Of a DNA stretch of 64,000 nucleotides, positions 7,253-16,396 are shown one piece after another (the stretch's first letter is position 1; every line of letters begins with the position of its first letter). Origin of the DNA: Nitrosophilus labii (GTDB taxonomy: Bacteria; Campylobacterota; Campylobacteria; Campylobacterales; Nitratiruptoraceae). A model generated the notes under the pieces. The model worked only from the letters and a program-made list of their open reading frames with translations. It had not been told where the DNA came from and made no database searches. The DNA is taken from the NCBI RefSeq assembly GCF_014466985.1, contig NZ_AP022826.1, forward strand, positions 1,860,001-1,924,000, read 5' to 3'. Both the position numbers and the translations under genes were made by a program.

Positions 7253-10046
7253 TTTTAAAAAGAAGATCGCTGTAATAATAATTTCTCTTATTATTCCTTT
7301 TATAGTTCCCTCCTATTTTACTTACAAATCTTTTTATGAAGAGTTAAATACTATAGAAAAAGAACAAATGGCCATTAAATTTATCTATCCTTTAAAAGAG
7401 CTTATAGAGCTTGTTCAACAGCATAGAGGAATGATGCAGGGATATTTGATAGGAGAAAAAACTTTTAAAAAAAGTATAGAAGAAAATGAAAAAAAGGTGG
7501 AAGCATTTTTTTTACGTCTGAAAAATATTGACAAAAATTTTGGAACTTATGTAACTAACAGTAAAAAAATCAAAAATATCAAAGAGATATGGTCAAAATT
7601 AAAACTTGAAAATATTAGGGATAAAGAGCAAAGCTTTAAACTTCATACTAAATTGGTAAGTAATTTGATTGACTTACAAAAAGAGATTGCCAATTTATAT
7701 GGGATTAATCAAGATAAAAATATTAATAACCACTATTTGATAGTATCTTTGTTTGATACACTACCAAATATACAAGAGTATGCAGGAAAGATAAGAGGTT
7801 ATATAGCCGGAATTTTGATAAAAGAGAAGATTAAAAATAGCGAAATAGAAAATATACAAAATCTTATAACAATTCTTTTTTCTGAAGTAAATACTTTAGC
7901 CAATGCTATAATTCATTATATACAAAACAATAGTGATATTCAAGAACTTGAAAAAGAATTTGGACTTATGAAAAAAAGCGTTGAACACTATATATTTACC
8001 ATTAAAGATTTAATTTATCAAAGAGAGCGGATGGCTCCAAAGAAATTTTTTAGTTACGCTACAAATGTTATAGAGAATATTGATAGTTTCTATACTCTTT
8101 TGCTTCAAAGATTTGAAACAGATCTTCAAAAAAGAAAAATCGAGATATTTAGAAATATTTTTTTACTATCCTTGGGACTTTTACTGATGATTTTAATGGT
8201 GAGTTACCTTTTTTTAGGTTTTTTCTTTTCTATAGACAGACCTCTAGATGAGTTTAAAAAAGCTATTAGGAATTTTTCGATGGGAAATTATTTAACATCT
8301 TTGAATATTAAAACAGATGATGAAATGAGAGAAATTTCGGAAGCTTTTAATACTATGGCGGTTCAGATAAATAGGCACATTAACTATCTTAAATGGTATC
8401 AGATTGCACTTGATAGCGCAACTCTTGTGACCAAAAGTAACAAATATGGTGAGATTACTTATGCAAATGAATCTTTTTTAAATAAAATGGGATATAAGAT
8501 AGAAGAAATATTGGGTAAAAATGATGATCTATTTTATGATATTGAAATATCCGGGAAAATATTAGAGGATATACGGAAAACTACTTTAGCTAGGAAGATT
8601 TGGAAGGATATTTTGAATGTTAAAACAAAATATGAAAAAGATTTGATGATGAAAACCTCCGTAGTTCCTATTCTTGACGAGAAAGGAGAGATAGAAGAGT
8701 TTGTTGCAGTTAGAGTTGACATAACAGAACTTATAAGAGCTCAAGAGCATATAAAGCGTATGCTCTATTATGACACTTTGACCTCTTTGCCAAATAGAAC
8801 CAAGCTGATTGAAGATATAAAAAACAAAAAAGCATATAGCATAATAATTATTAATATAGATGATTTTAGACAACTAAATGATATTTATGGATATGAAGCT
8901 GGTAACATTGTTTTAAAAGAGATTGCAAAAGTATTGAAGAAATTTGAACAAAATGGCTGGAGAGCTTATCGTCTTCCTTCTGATGAATTTGCTTTTATAT
9001 CTTTTATAAAAAGAAAAAAGGATGAGGTATTTAAGTTTACACAAATCATAATACAAACGCTTGAAGATATTGTATTTTTCTATAAAGAGCATGAGATAAA
9101 AATTCTTTTAAAAGCTGGAATAGCGCTTATTAAAAATGATAGTAAAGATGCTGAAAAGATTCTTTTAGATGCAGATACTTCTATAAAAAAGATAAAAAGA
9201 TATAGTGAGAAAATTGTTTATTATGATGAATCTAAAAGTGCTAAATCTGAATATAAACAAACTTTAGATTGGGTAACAAAAATTAAAAAGGCTATAGAAG
9301 AAGATAGAATCATTCCATATTTTCAGCCGATTTACAACAATAAAACTAAAAAAATAGAAAAATATGAAGCATTGGTTAGACTTATAGATGAAGATGGTAC
9401 TATAGTGTCTCCGTTTTTCTTTTTGGATATTGCTAAAAAAGCAAAACTTTATACAAAAGTCACAAAAATAATGATTAAGAAATCTTTTAAAGCTTTTGAA
9501 AACAGATGTGAAGAGCTATCTTTAAATATCTCTACTCAAGATTTGGTAAATCCTGATATCATTAAATTTATTGAGAATAAGCTTGAAGAGTACAATATGA
9601 AAAAAAGAGCAATATTTGGGGGAAGTGATCAAAGAGGTTTTGTAAATTGTAGGGGAGTGGTTATTGAGATTACAGAGACAGAAGAAGTAGAAAATTATGA
9701 TTTAGTAGCTCAATTTACTAAAAGAATAAAAAACTTAGAAGGTAAATCTGCCATAGATGATTTTGGTAGCGGATATTCTAATTTTGTATATATTTTAAAT
9801 ATGGGAATAGATTATTTAAAGATAGATAGTTCTCTTATAAAAAATATATTAAAAGATGAAAAATCAGAAGCACTTGTTAAGGCAATTGTTCATTTTACAA
9901 AAGATTTGGGTATTAAAACAATAGCGGAATTTGTAAGCGAAAAAGATATCCAGCAAAAAGTTGAAGATATAGGAGTAGACTACTCCCAAGGATACTATAT
10001 AGGAAAACCTTTACCTATAGAGAAATTACCTCCCGTTGAAAAATAA
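7209..10046 (+). CDS. Sensory GGDEF/EAL protein with degenerate GGDEF (probable c-di-GMP phosphodiesterase)
   Basis: 945 residues from a TTG start. Order: membrane segment (about 16-38), a long helical periplasmic domain resembling NIT-type sensors (QHRGMMQGYLIG near 78), a second membrane segment (about 315-340), HAMP, PAS (about 395-510), GGDEF-like (about 520-670) and EAL (about 690-940). The GGDEF motif reads LPSDEF, so cyclase activity is unlikely. The EAL domain keeps EALVRL, EITETE, IDDFGSGYSNF and KIDSSLI, expected for c-di-GMP hydrolysis. An extra 15-18 residues (AIFGGSDQRGFVNCRG, about 798-813) are inserted just before the EITETE strand, which is unusual. It lies between two inverted IS copies. 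Confidence 0.85.
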   Translation: MSFLKPVVIFFGKLSFKKKIAVIIISLIIPFIVPSYFTYKSFYEELNTIEKEQMAIKFIYPLKELIELVQQHRGMMQGYLIGEKTFKKSIEENEKKVEAFFLRLKNIDKNFGTYVTNSKKIKNIKEIWSKLKLENIRDKEQSFKLHTKLVSNLIDLQKEIANLYGINQDKNINNHYLIVSLFDTLPNIQEYAGKIRGYIAGILIKEKIKNSEIENIQNLITILFSEVNTLANAIIHYIQNNSDIQELEKEFGLMKKSVEHYIFTIKDLIYQRERMAPKKFFSYATNVIENIDSFYTLLLQRFETDLQKRKIEIFRNIFLLSLGLLLMILMVSYLFLGFFFSIDRPLDEFKKAIRNFSMGNYLTSLNIKTDDEMREISEAFNTMAVQINRHINYLKWYQIALDSATLVTKSNKYGEITYANESFLNKMGYKIEEILGKNDDLFYDIEISGKILEDIRKTTLARKIWKDILNVKTKYEKDLMMKTSVVPILDEKGEIEEFVAVRVDITELIRAQEHIKRMLYYDTLTSLPNRTKLIEDIKNKKAYSIIIINIDDFRQLNDIYGYEAGNIVLKEIAKVLKKFEQNGWRAYRLPSDEFAFISFIKRKKDEVFKFTQIIIQTLEDIVFFYKEHEIKILLKAGIALIKNDSKDAEKILLDADTSIKKIKRYSEKIVYYDESKSAKSEYKQTLDWVTKIKKAIEEDRIIPYFQPIYNNKTKKIEKYEALVRLIDEDGTIVSPFFFLDIAKKAKLYTKVTKIMIKKSFKAFENRCEELSLNISTQDLVNPDIIKFIENKLEEYNMKKRAIFGGSDQRGFVNCRGVVIEITETEEVENYDLVAQFTKRIKNLEGKSAIDDFGSGYSNFVYILNMGIDYLKIDSSLIKNILKDEKSEALVKAIVHFTKDLGIKTIAEFVSEKDIQQKVEDIGVDYSQGYYIGKPLPIEKLPPVEK

Positions 10047-10213
10047 TCAGATAGAATACTACCTTTTTAGCGCCTTTTGTTTTTAGAGCAATGTCAATAA
10101 TTTTATCTGCTTTCTCTTTAAAGTCTGTTTTGCCGTATAGCTCAACAGTGCCACCGTTAGATTTTACTAAAATATCTCCTATAGAGAGCTCTTTTTCAAG
10201 ACCTATTTGACAG
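10015..10213 (-). pseudogene. BON-domain protein remnant cut by IS copy 2
   Basis: The minus strand after the IS end encodes KSNGGTVELYGKTDFKEKAD and IIDIALKTKGAKKVVFYLII, the pattern of a BON domain (NG-x-V-x-L-x-G, then G-x-x-x-V), found in periplasmic osmotic-shock and channel proteins. The 5' part, with any signal peptide, is lost: reading upstream enters IS sequence directly. Its end overlaps the 3' end of the GGDEF/EAL gene by about 32 bases. Confidence 0.65.
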
Positions 10214-11598
10214 TGTACACTAAAGTTCGCAATTTCACTTGAAGACTCTTTTTTAGATTTTGAAATCTTCAAAAGAGTTGGATAGACTTCCCAGTGAGGA
10301 ATAAAGCAAGTAGGAGGAAACCAATCTAAAAGAAATAATAGCAAAAAAATAGATGAAACAAAAATATTCAAAGAGATAATGACACAGTTTGTAGTTGATG
10401 AAGATCCACTTTTATCAATAATGAAATGGATGATGGAACAGTTGATGAAGATTGAGTCCGAGATGAAAGTTGGAGCTAAAAAAGGTGAGCATAATAGTGA
10501 GAGAAAAAGCTATTTCAGTGGTTATAGACCAAGAAGGTTCGATACGAGACTAGGGACAGTTTATCTTATGATTCCAAAGATAAGAAAAGGTGGCTACATT
10601 CCCTTTTTCATCACCGAAAAGAGAAGAAGTGAACAGGCTCTGATTTCGATGGTGAAAGAGGCATACGTCAATGGAATATCAACAAGAAAGATAGAACGTT
10701 TGGCAAAAGAGCTTGGAATCGAGAATATCAGTGCATCACAGGTATCACAAATCAACAAAGGGCTAGATGAACAAGTAGAAGAGTTTCGAAACAGACCACT
10801 GCAAAAAGAGTATCCCAACGCAAGGGTTGACGCTTTGTATGAGAAAGTGAGAGACTATGAAGGAAGAGTGGTATCTACCGCTATTATGATAGCCTATGGT
10901 GTGACATTGGAAGGAAAAAGAGAAGTATTGGCGATCGAGCCTTTTGTCAATGAAAGCGTAGAGAGCTGGAAGAGTTTTTTTGATAAACTCAAACAAAGAG
11001 GCATAGAAAAGATTGCCCTTCTTGTCAGTGATGCACATTTAGGGATTCAAAAGGCTTTCAAAGAGAGTTTTATTGGCGCATCATGGCAACGGTGTAAAGT
11101 CCATTTTATGCGTAATATCCTGGCTCATGTTCCACCTAAAGCAAAAGAGAAATTTGCAGCCAAACTTAAAACTATTTGGCTACAAGAGAGCAAAAAAGAT
11201 GCATTCATGATAGCACAGATGATTATAGAGGAGTTTCGCAAAAAATTCCCTGAAGCAATTGAAGTGCTTCAAGAAGGACTAGAAGATTCACTGCAGTTTT
11301 ATCACTTCCCGCAAATTGATAAAAGGAGGATAAGTTCTACCAATATACTTGAGAGAATAAACAAAGAGATCAGAAGAAGATCAAAAGTTGTCTCAATATT
11401 TCCATCAAGAGAGTCTTATCTCAGGCTCATTGCTACATACTTGATGGAGTACACTGAAGACTGGGAGATTGAGAGAAGTTATATTCATCCACAAAAGCTT
11501 CAAGAGGTGATGGAAATCTATGAAGCGCAGCTTAAAGCTGCTTGATATGCAATGAAATATAACTTGCTGGGAAGGAAAATTGCGAACAAAACTTGACA
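10214..11598 (+). mobile_element. Intact IS256-family element (copy 2)
   Basis: About 1385 bp. The left end is TGTACACTAAAGTTCGCAATTT (10214-10235) and the right end, read inward, is TGTCAAGTTTTGTTCGCAATTT (rc of 11577-11598), an imperfect inverted repeat identical in its inner 11 bases. One full transposase gene lies inside. Left flank (10205-10213) and right flank (11599-11607) show no 8-9 bp duplication. Both IS copies are preceded by TGACAG at the left end, so the true border may be a few bases further out. Confidence 0.85.
10379..11545 (+). CDS. IS256-family (mutator-type) transposase
   Basis: 388 residues, full length for the family. The DDE triad is visible as D151 (RVDALYEKV), D218 (LLVSDAHLG) and E325 (TNILERINKEIRRR), with the usual CKVHFMRN segment between the second Asp and the Glu. 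It is uninterrupted, so this copy could still be active and could act on the ends of copy 1. The C terminus reads almost to the right inverted repeat. Confidence 0.93.
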   Translation: MTQFVVDEDPLLSIMKWMMEQLMKIESEMKVGAKKGEHNSERKSYFSGYRPRRFDTRLGTVYLMIPKIRKGGYIPFFITEKRRSEQALISMVKEAYVNGISTRKIERLAKELGIENISASQVSQINKGLDEQVEEFRNRPLQKEYPNARVDALYEKVRDYEGRVVSTAIMIAYGVTLEGKREVLAIEPFVNESVESWKSFFDKLKQRGIEKIALLVSDAHLGIQKAFKESFIGASWQRCKVHFMRNILAHVPPKAKEKFAAKLKTIWLQESKKDAFMIAQMIIEEFRKKFPEAIEVLQEGLEDSLQFYHFPQIDKRRISSTNILERINKEIRRRSKVVSIFPSRESYLRLIATYLMEYTEDWEIERSYIHPQKLQEVMEIYEAQLKAA

Positions 11599-11828
11599 GT
11601 ATCTATAAAAATTGGACAAAATGTAAAAAAAATTAGAAAAGAAAAAGGTTTCTCTCAGCTATCATTGGCTTTGGCAATAGCTCATAAAGCAGTGGGACTA
11701 TTTCTATGGCAGAAATTTATCTAAACAAAAAACACTTCAACATCGCCCATTTAGCCAAGATTGCAAAAGTTTTGGATGTTAGTATTTGTGAATTTTTTAA
11801 AGGAGTGGATGAGATTATAAAAAATTAG
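11599..11828 (+). pseudogene. XRE-type HTH regulator remnant, 5'-truncated by IS copy 2 and frameshifted
   Basis: Starting right at the IS border, the plus strand encodes IKIGQNVKKIRKEKGFSQ and LSLALAIAHKAVG, a Cro/CI-type helix-turn-helix. After a one-base shift near 11700 it continues as TISMAEIYLNKKHFNIAHL, AKIAKVLDVSICEFF, then a stop at 11826-11828. The pieces together are a normal HTH_3 domain. A second, shorter relative of its C terminus lies at 13720-13792. Confidence 0.75.
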
Positions 11829-11837
11829 ATTTCAAGA

Positions 11838-13173
11838 GGGACTGTAAAATAAACTGTGTAAACCACCTAAAGTCCTTAAAACCTTAGCGTGTATATTTTT
11901 GCATAATTTCACTGAAAAATATACAAAGCTGAGGATAGATTTCACTCCAGCTTCTGATTTTTGTATTACTCCATTTGTGCTGTACCTCCTGTGTGGCAAG
12001 ATAAAGAAGCTTAAAAGCTGAATCGATGGTTGGAAAAGAACCCACAGACTTTGTTCTTTTTTTAATATTTGAATTTATCGATTCTATGGGATTTGTCGTA
12101 TAAATCAGTTTTCTTATAGCTTGGGGATATTTAAAAAATGTAGATAGCTCATTCCAGTTAGATTGCCAAGACTGGGTAATATGGGGATATTTTTGACCCC
12201 ATTTGTCATTAAAATTTGTAAGAGCAAGCTCTGCTTCTTCTTCGGTTGATGAAGTGTAGATACTCTTTAAATCTTTAGCTACCTCTTTTCTATCTTTCCA
12301 AGATACAAATTTTAGGCTATTTCTGATCTGGTGTACAATACATCTTTGAATTTCTGCCTTTGGATAAACTGCCTCTATAGCCTCTTTAAATCCATTTAGT
12401 CCGTCTATTGCAAATATCAATACATCTTCAACACCTCTGTTTTTTATCTCATTTAAAAGTGTTAACCACTGTTTAGAACTTTCATTTTCACCTATCCATA
12501 TACCAAGAATATCTTTTTTCCCTTCAAGAGTTATGCCTAGCATTATATATGCAGCAATATTTTTAACTACTCTATCCACTCTTATTTTTAAAACTGTAGC
12601 ATCCATAAATATTATCGGATATATTGCCTCTAGCGGACGACTATGCCACTCTTTTGCCTTATCTATTATTGCTTCTGTTATATTGGAAATTGTCTGAATA
12701 GAAAGTTCATACCCATATAAATCATCAAGATGGTGTTGAAATCTGTTCACTCATCCCTTTTGCATATAAAGACAAAATTAAATCTTCTGTCCCCTTTATG
12801 AGAGTCTGTCGTTTCTTGATAAGCTTTGGTTCGAAGGTAGCGTTTCTGTCTCTTGGTATCTTAACCTCTATATCCCCATATTTGGACTTTAAAGTTTTTT
12901 CACTGTACCCATTACGATAATTTGGATTATCTGAAACTTGATGCTTCTCATATCCTAAATGCTCAGTTAACTCTACTTCTGTAGCAGTCTGATAAACCTC
13001 TTTTAAAAGACCTTTGAATTCTTCCAAGATCTCATCAATATCTATCCCCTTTCCCTCTTTGATAGCTTTTTTTACCTCTTCTGTATTGATATACCTCATT
13101 GTGTAAATCCTTTTTATTCTTTAATTTTATCTAATCTTTTTATAAGGATTTACACAGTTATTTTTACACTCCC
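11838..13173 (-). mobile_element. Second type of IS256-family element, frameshifted
   Basis: Bounded by GGGACTGTAAAATAAACTGTGTAAA (from 11838) and, in reverse, GGGAGTGTAAAAATAACTGTGTAAA (ending at 13173), about 28-bp inverted repeats with few mismatches. Length is about 1336 bp. The transposase differs from that of the other two copies. It sits immediately after the XRE remnant stop and truncates the HEPN gene. The flanks show no matching target duplication, so the insertion site has been rearranged. Confidence 0.88.
11884..13099 (-). pseudogene. IS256-family transposase with single-base frameshift
   Basis: The N-terminal part (12725-13099) ends ILSLYAKGMSEQ then shifts frame, and the C-terminal part (11884-12750) continues FQHHLDDLYGYELS. 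The joined chain of about 400 residues has the family layout: a first Asp in IIFMDATVLKIRV, a second in IFAIDGLNGFKEA, CIVHQIRNS, and the Glu in TNPIESINSNIKKRTK. One extra base at about 12737-12745 explains the break. Programmed frameshifting is not usual for this family, so an inactivating mutation is more likely. Confidence 0.85.
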
Positions 13174-13386
13174 TTTTAATAACTCGTTATTTGTTATTTT
13201 ATCAATATTTTTTAAACTCTCGCCAATAGCTATAAGCTTAATACATATACTATCAAGTTTTTCTTGACCCTCTTCAGTATCTATAAAGTCGTCTTCACAT
13301 TTTGCAAAACCACATTTTCTCTCTACCCAATATATAGCGGTTAAAATCTGTTCAATGATTTCTAAAACTAAACCATTTTTAGACAA
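13150..13386 (-). pseudogene. HepT-like HEPN toxin, 3'-truncated by an IS
   Basis: About 71 native residues (EIIEQILTAIYWVERKC, DDFIDTEEGQEKLDSICIKL, IAIGESLKNIDK) match the N-terminal half of HepT/DUF86 HEPN proteins. The gene then reads into the inverted repeat of the IS256-type element, which adds VKITV and a stop. The catalytic R-x(4-6)-H motif in the C-terminal half is lost, so RNase activity is not expected. It overlaps mntA by 8 bases, the usual HEPN/MNT arrangement, although here the antitoxin gene comes first. Confidence 0.8.
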
Positions 13387-13669
13387 TTATACCCTCTTTT
13401 TGAATACGATTTTTTAAATATCTGTTCATCTTCTCTCTTAACCTAACAATATCTACTTTTCTTTTAAATTTTTTTTCCAACTCCTCTTTTATCTCAAATA
13501 ATAACAAAAAACTTGGATTTTCTATCTCAACTGCTATATCAATATCACTTTTCTCATTTTGAGTATCTTTAGCAAATGAGCCAAAAAGAATTATTCTTTT
13601 GATATTATACTTTTTTAATAGCTGTTTTTTATAACTTTTTAAATAATCTAAAATATCCTTTTTTTGCAT
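13379..13669 (-). CDS. mntA: MNT-type nucleotidyltransferase antitoxin
   Basis: 96 residues from ATG 13667-13669, with GGGAT upstream; a longer start at 13714 is possible but less likely. The minimal nucleotidyltransferase motif GSFAKDTQNEKSDIDIAVE has the G-S plus D-x-D metal-binding pattern. Antitoxins of this family AMPylate the partner HEPN toxin. Since the partner is truncated, this may be an orphan survivor. Confidence 0.85.
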   Translation of the reverse strand: MQKKDILDYLKSYKKQLLKKYNIKRIILFGSFAKDTQNEKSDIDIAVEIENPSFLLLFEIKEELEKKFKRKVDIVRLREKMNRYLKNRIQKEGIIV

Positions 13670-13719
13670 TTTTAATCCCAAATTACAAATATGTTTTATT
13701 ATATCATAAATCATTTTTT

Positions 13720-13792
13720 AAACTATCGAAAGTTTTGGATATAAGCATTTGTGATTTTTTTCGAAATAGCAGATAAAATTATTATAAGTTAG
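13720..13792 (+). pseudogene. C-terminal scrap of a second XRE-type regulator
   Basis: The plus strand encodes KLSKVLDISICDFF and, after a one-base shift in a run of seven T, EIADKIIIS then TAG. This closely parallels KIAKVLDVSICEFF...DEIIKN at the end of the XRE remnant at 11599-11828. Two related regulator remnants therefore flank the IS and the MNT/HEPN pair. Confidence 0.55.
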
Positions 13793-13866
13793 ATGTTAAA
13801 TCTCTTTTAATCTGTTCTAATTTTCAAACAATTATGCCTTCTTTAATACAACTTTTTAAAAATTGA

Positions 13867-13872
13867 TATAAT
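13867..13872 (+). promoter_or_regulatory. -10 box of pyk
   Basis: TATAAT in the context TTGATATAATG, 58 bases before the pyk ATG. No clear -35, as is common in Campylobacterota. It overlaps the first codon of the longer possible pyk ORF, which argues for the downstream start. Confidence 0.5.
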
Positions 13873-13930
13873 GTCTTTATACATGAGTTTCAAAAAAGAA
13901 AATCCCTATCGATTATTAGAAGGAGAAGAG

Positions 13931-15313
13931 ATGAAAAAAGTAAAAATAGTAGCTACACTTGGACCAAATACATCTGATAAAATTGAAAATATGATAAAAA
14001 CAGGGGTAGATGTTTTTAGGCTAAATTTCTCCCACGCCGATCATAAAACCCATAAAAACTCTATCAAAAATATTAGAGAAATCTCAAAAAAACTACATAA
14101 AAAAACGGCTATATTGCAAGATATCAGCGGTCCTAAAATAAGGATAGGAGAAGTTGACGGGATTTTAGAATTAAAAAGAGGTGACAAGATAAAACTAGTC
14201 AAAAAAGACCCAAAATCAAAATATGAACTAAGTATAAGTTATCCTGAAATTATAGATTATGTAAAAAAAGATGAGTTTGTATTTTTCGCTGATGGCAGCA
14301 TTAGAACCAAAGTAATAGAAAAAGAAAGTGAGTATCTCTTACTAGAAGTTAAAAATAGTGGCATACTCTCTAGTAGAAAAGGTGTCAACTTTCCTCAATC
14401 CAATCTTAAAATATCGGCTATTACACCAAAAGATGAACTAGACCTTGCTTTTGGAGCTAAAAACGGTGTAGATATTGTGGCCATATCTTTTGTCAACGCT
14501 AAAAATGATATCTTAAAAGCAAAAAAGATTTTAAATAAAAACGGTGCAAATCCTTGGGTAATAGCAAAGATAGAGACAAAAAAAGCCGTAGAGAACTTAG
14601 AAGAGATTTTGGAAGTTAGTGACGGAGTTATGGTGGCTAGAGGCGATCTTGGTATAGAAGTAGGTATCGAAAAGGTTCCGGTTATTCAAAAAAGAATCAT
14701 TAAAGAAGCTAACAGACTTAAAAAGCCAGTCATAACAGCAACTCAGATGCTACTGTCGATGGTTAACTCTCCCTATCCAACTAGAGCCGAGGTAAGTGAT
14801 GTTGCAAACGCAGTAATGGATGGAAGTGATGCCGTAATGCTAAGTGATGAGACAACTGTTGGTAAGTATCCACTAAAAGCGATTGAGACATTAAAAAATG
14901 TGATAATAGAAACTCAGAATATATATCCATACTATAAAAAGTATGAGATTAAAGATAGCGATGCGATCGCTGCAAGTGTGGCAGATCTTTGTAAAGGGCT
15001 GGAGCCAAAAGCGATAGTTTCATTTACTAGTAGCGGTACAACAGTAAAAAGTATATCCAAATATAGACCAAAAGCGCCTATTATAGCCCTCACTCATTCT
15101 CGAGAAACATCAAGAAAACTAAAACTTGTCTGGGGAGTGGAAGAGATTTTCGAAATCCCTAAAATAAAAAATCCGGAAAAATTGATAGAAAAATTTAAAG
15201 AGATAGCATTAAGAGAAAAGATATTAAAAGAGGGGGATAAAGTTATTATAACTATGGGAAGTATTGTTGGAAAAGAGGGAACTACAAATATGATAAGAAT
15301 CGTTGAAATCTAG
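13931..15313 (+). CDS. pyk: Pyruvate kinase
   Basis: 460 residues of pyruvate kinase, which makes pyruvate and ATP from phosphoenolpyruvate and ADP. Family motifs: KIVATLGPNT at the N terminus, FRLNFSHA, ILQDISGPKIRIGEV, the active-site segment VMVARGDLGIEVG, PVITATQMLLSM, and the C-terminal domain from IAASVADLC on. I chose the ATG at 13931 because AGGAGAAGAG precedes it directly and the protein then begins as in the family. The upstream in-frame ATG at 13883 would overlap the leader. It is convergent with the polyferredoxin gene, 7 bases apart. Confidence 0.95.
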   Translation: MKKVKIVATLGPNTSDKIENMIKTGVDVFRLNFSHADHKTHKNSIKNIREISKKLHKKTAILQDISGPKIRIGEVDGILELKRGDKIKLVKKDPKSKYELSISYPEIIDYVKKDEFVFFADGSIRTKVIEKESEYLLLEVKNSGILSSRKGVNFPQSNLKISAITPKDELDLAFGAKNGVDIVAISFVNAKNDILKAKKILNKNGANPWVIAKIETKKAVENLEEILEVSDGVMVARGDLGIEVGIEKVPVIQKRIIKEANRLKKPVITATQMLLSMVNSPYPTRAEVSDVANAVMDGSDAVMLSDETTVGKYPLKAIETLKNVIIETQNIYPYYKKYEIKDSDAIAASVADLCKGLEPKAIVSFTSSGTTVKSISKYRPKAPIIALTHSRETSRKLKLVWGVEEIFEIPKIKNPEKLIEKFKEIALREKILKEGDKVIITMGSIVGKEGTTNMIRIVEI

Positions 15314-15320
15314 CCGAAGA

Positions 15321-16376
15321 TCACTCAAGATCTGCGGCTATTTTGAAAATATCACCAAAATCGTTTACAAAGCTTTTACATCTTTCACAAATCAACTCTC
15401 CCCCTTTATAAGGAAAAGGAGTTTTGCATTCATTGCAAATCTCCAAAGTGTGCGAAACAAGCTCTTTTCCTCTATCAAATGCAAATTCAATCAAGTCTAA
15501 ATCATCCTTGTTTGTTATCGCTTTTGGCTCGCAAATATCGTTGCATATTCCACAAGCTATACACTTTCCGCTTTGAAACCAAATGGATGTCGAATCTTGT
15601 GAATAAAAAAGAGCATCTGTTGGACAAAATTTTACACAATCACCGCAATTATTACATAAGTCATAACTAATCTCTTTATTTGACAAAAATGAATAATGTG
15701 TTGAAATTTGTGTATTTTTAAAATTTTGAATCTCTTTTTTGATAGAGTTTTTTAATATTATATTTTTGATTGGGATTCTATTTCTTACATTTGCAAGCTC
15801 TTTTACATCGATACCTTCACCAGCCAACTCTTTTGCAGAGTTAAAAAGTTTTTTAAACAGAGCTCTTCTTTCACTCTTTATCTCTTCAGCTTCTACTTTT
15901 ATCTCTTTTAAAGTGCCAATATCAGCTAAAAATCTGTTTGCTTCTTCAATTCTCTGGGCAATTGATTCAAAAGTTTTATTATCTTTGTTTAATTCACACC
16001 CTTCACAATGAAATAGATTACAGCTAACCATATCTTTTCTTAAAGCTAAAGAGATAAAGTTTTGGGAGCTGAATACGCTAAGACATGGAGTATCTTTTTT
16101 ACATGAAAGTGTTACTTTTTCTTCTTTCAAAGAGAGAATAAATCCATTTGGATTAAAAAAGTTTACACTTAGAGCCTCACTTGGACAAACGCCTACACAG
16201 ACAGCACAGTTTTTGCATTTACTTTCATCAAGCCTTAGCTTTCCTCTATCAAAAATAAACGCGTTTTCCGGACAGATATCTATACATTGACTACATTTAT
16301 TATGATAATAGTCTGTTCTTAGGCATTTAAGTAAATCAAACTCAAAAAGTTCTGTATTTTGTTTATATAAGCTCAT
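15321..16376 (-). CDS. Polyferredoxin with four [4Fe-4S] motifs and a zinc knuckle
   Basis: 351 residues without signal peptide or membrane segment, so cytoplasmic. Four ferredoxin motifs are visible: CSQCIDICPENAF, CKNCAVCVGVCP, CNNCGDCVKFCP and CIACGICNDICEP. A C-terminal CNEC...CERC pair probably binds zinc. A further Cys cluster lies in the middle (SCKKDTPC...CNLFHCEGC). The protein is the last gene on the strand of the Mo-enzyme operon, after the TorD-like chaperone. Polyferredoxins next to TorD genes are common in respiratory Mo operons and may help electron supply or cluster assembly; the exact role is inferred. Confidence 0.82.
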   Translation of the reverse strand: MSLYKQNTELFEFDLLKCLRTDYYHNKCSQCIDICPENAFIFDRGKLRLDESKCKNCAVCVGVCPSEALSVNFFNPNGFILSLKEEKVTLSCKKDTPCLSVFSSQNFISLALRKDMVSCNLFHCEGCELNKDNKTFESIAQRIEEANRFLADIGTLKEIKVEAEEIKSERRALFKKLFNSAKELAGEGIDVKELANVRNRIPIKNIILKNSIKKEIQNFKNTQISTHYSFLSNKEISYDLCNNCGDCVKFCPTDALFYSQDSTSIWFQSGKCIACGICNDICEPKAITNKDDLDLIEFAFDRGKELVSHTLEICNECKTPFPYKGGELICERCKSFVNDFGDIFKIAADLE

Positions 16377-16396
16377 TATTGCTCCATAGCTTGATA

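Noticed and set aside
10015-10371. A 118-residue minus-strand ORF
   Set aside because: The N-terminal half is the IS copy 2 left end in reverse. Only the C-terminal half is a BON-domain remnant, so it is listed as a pseudogene.
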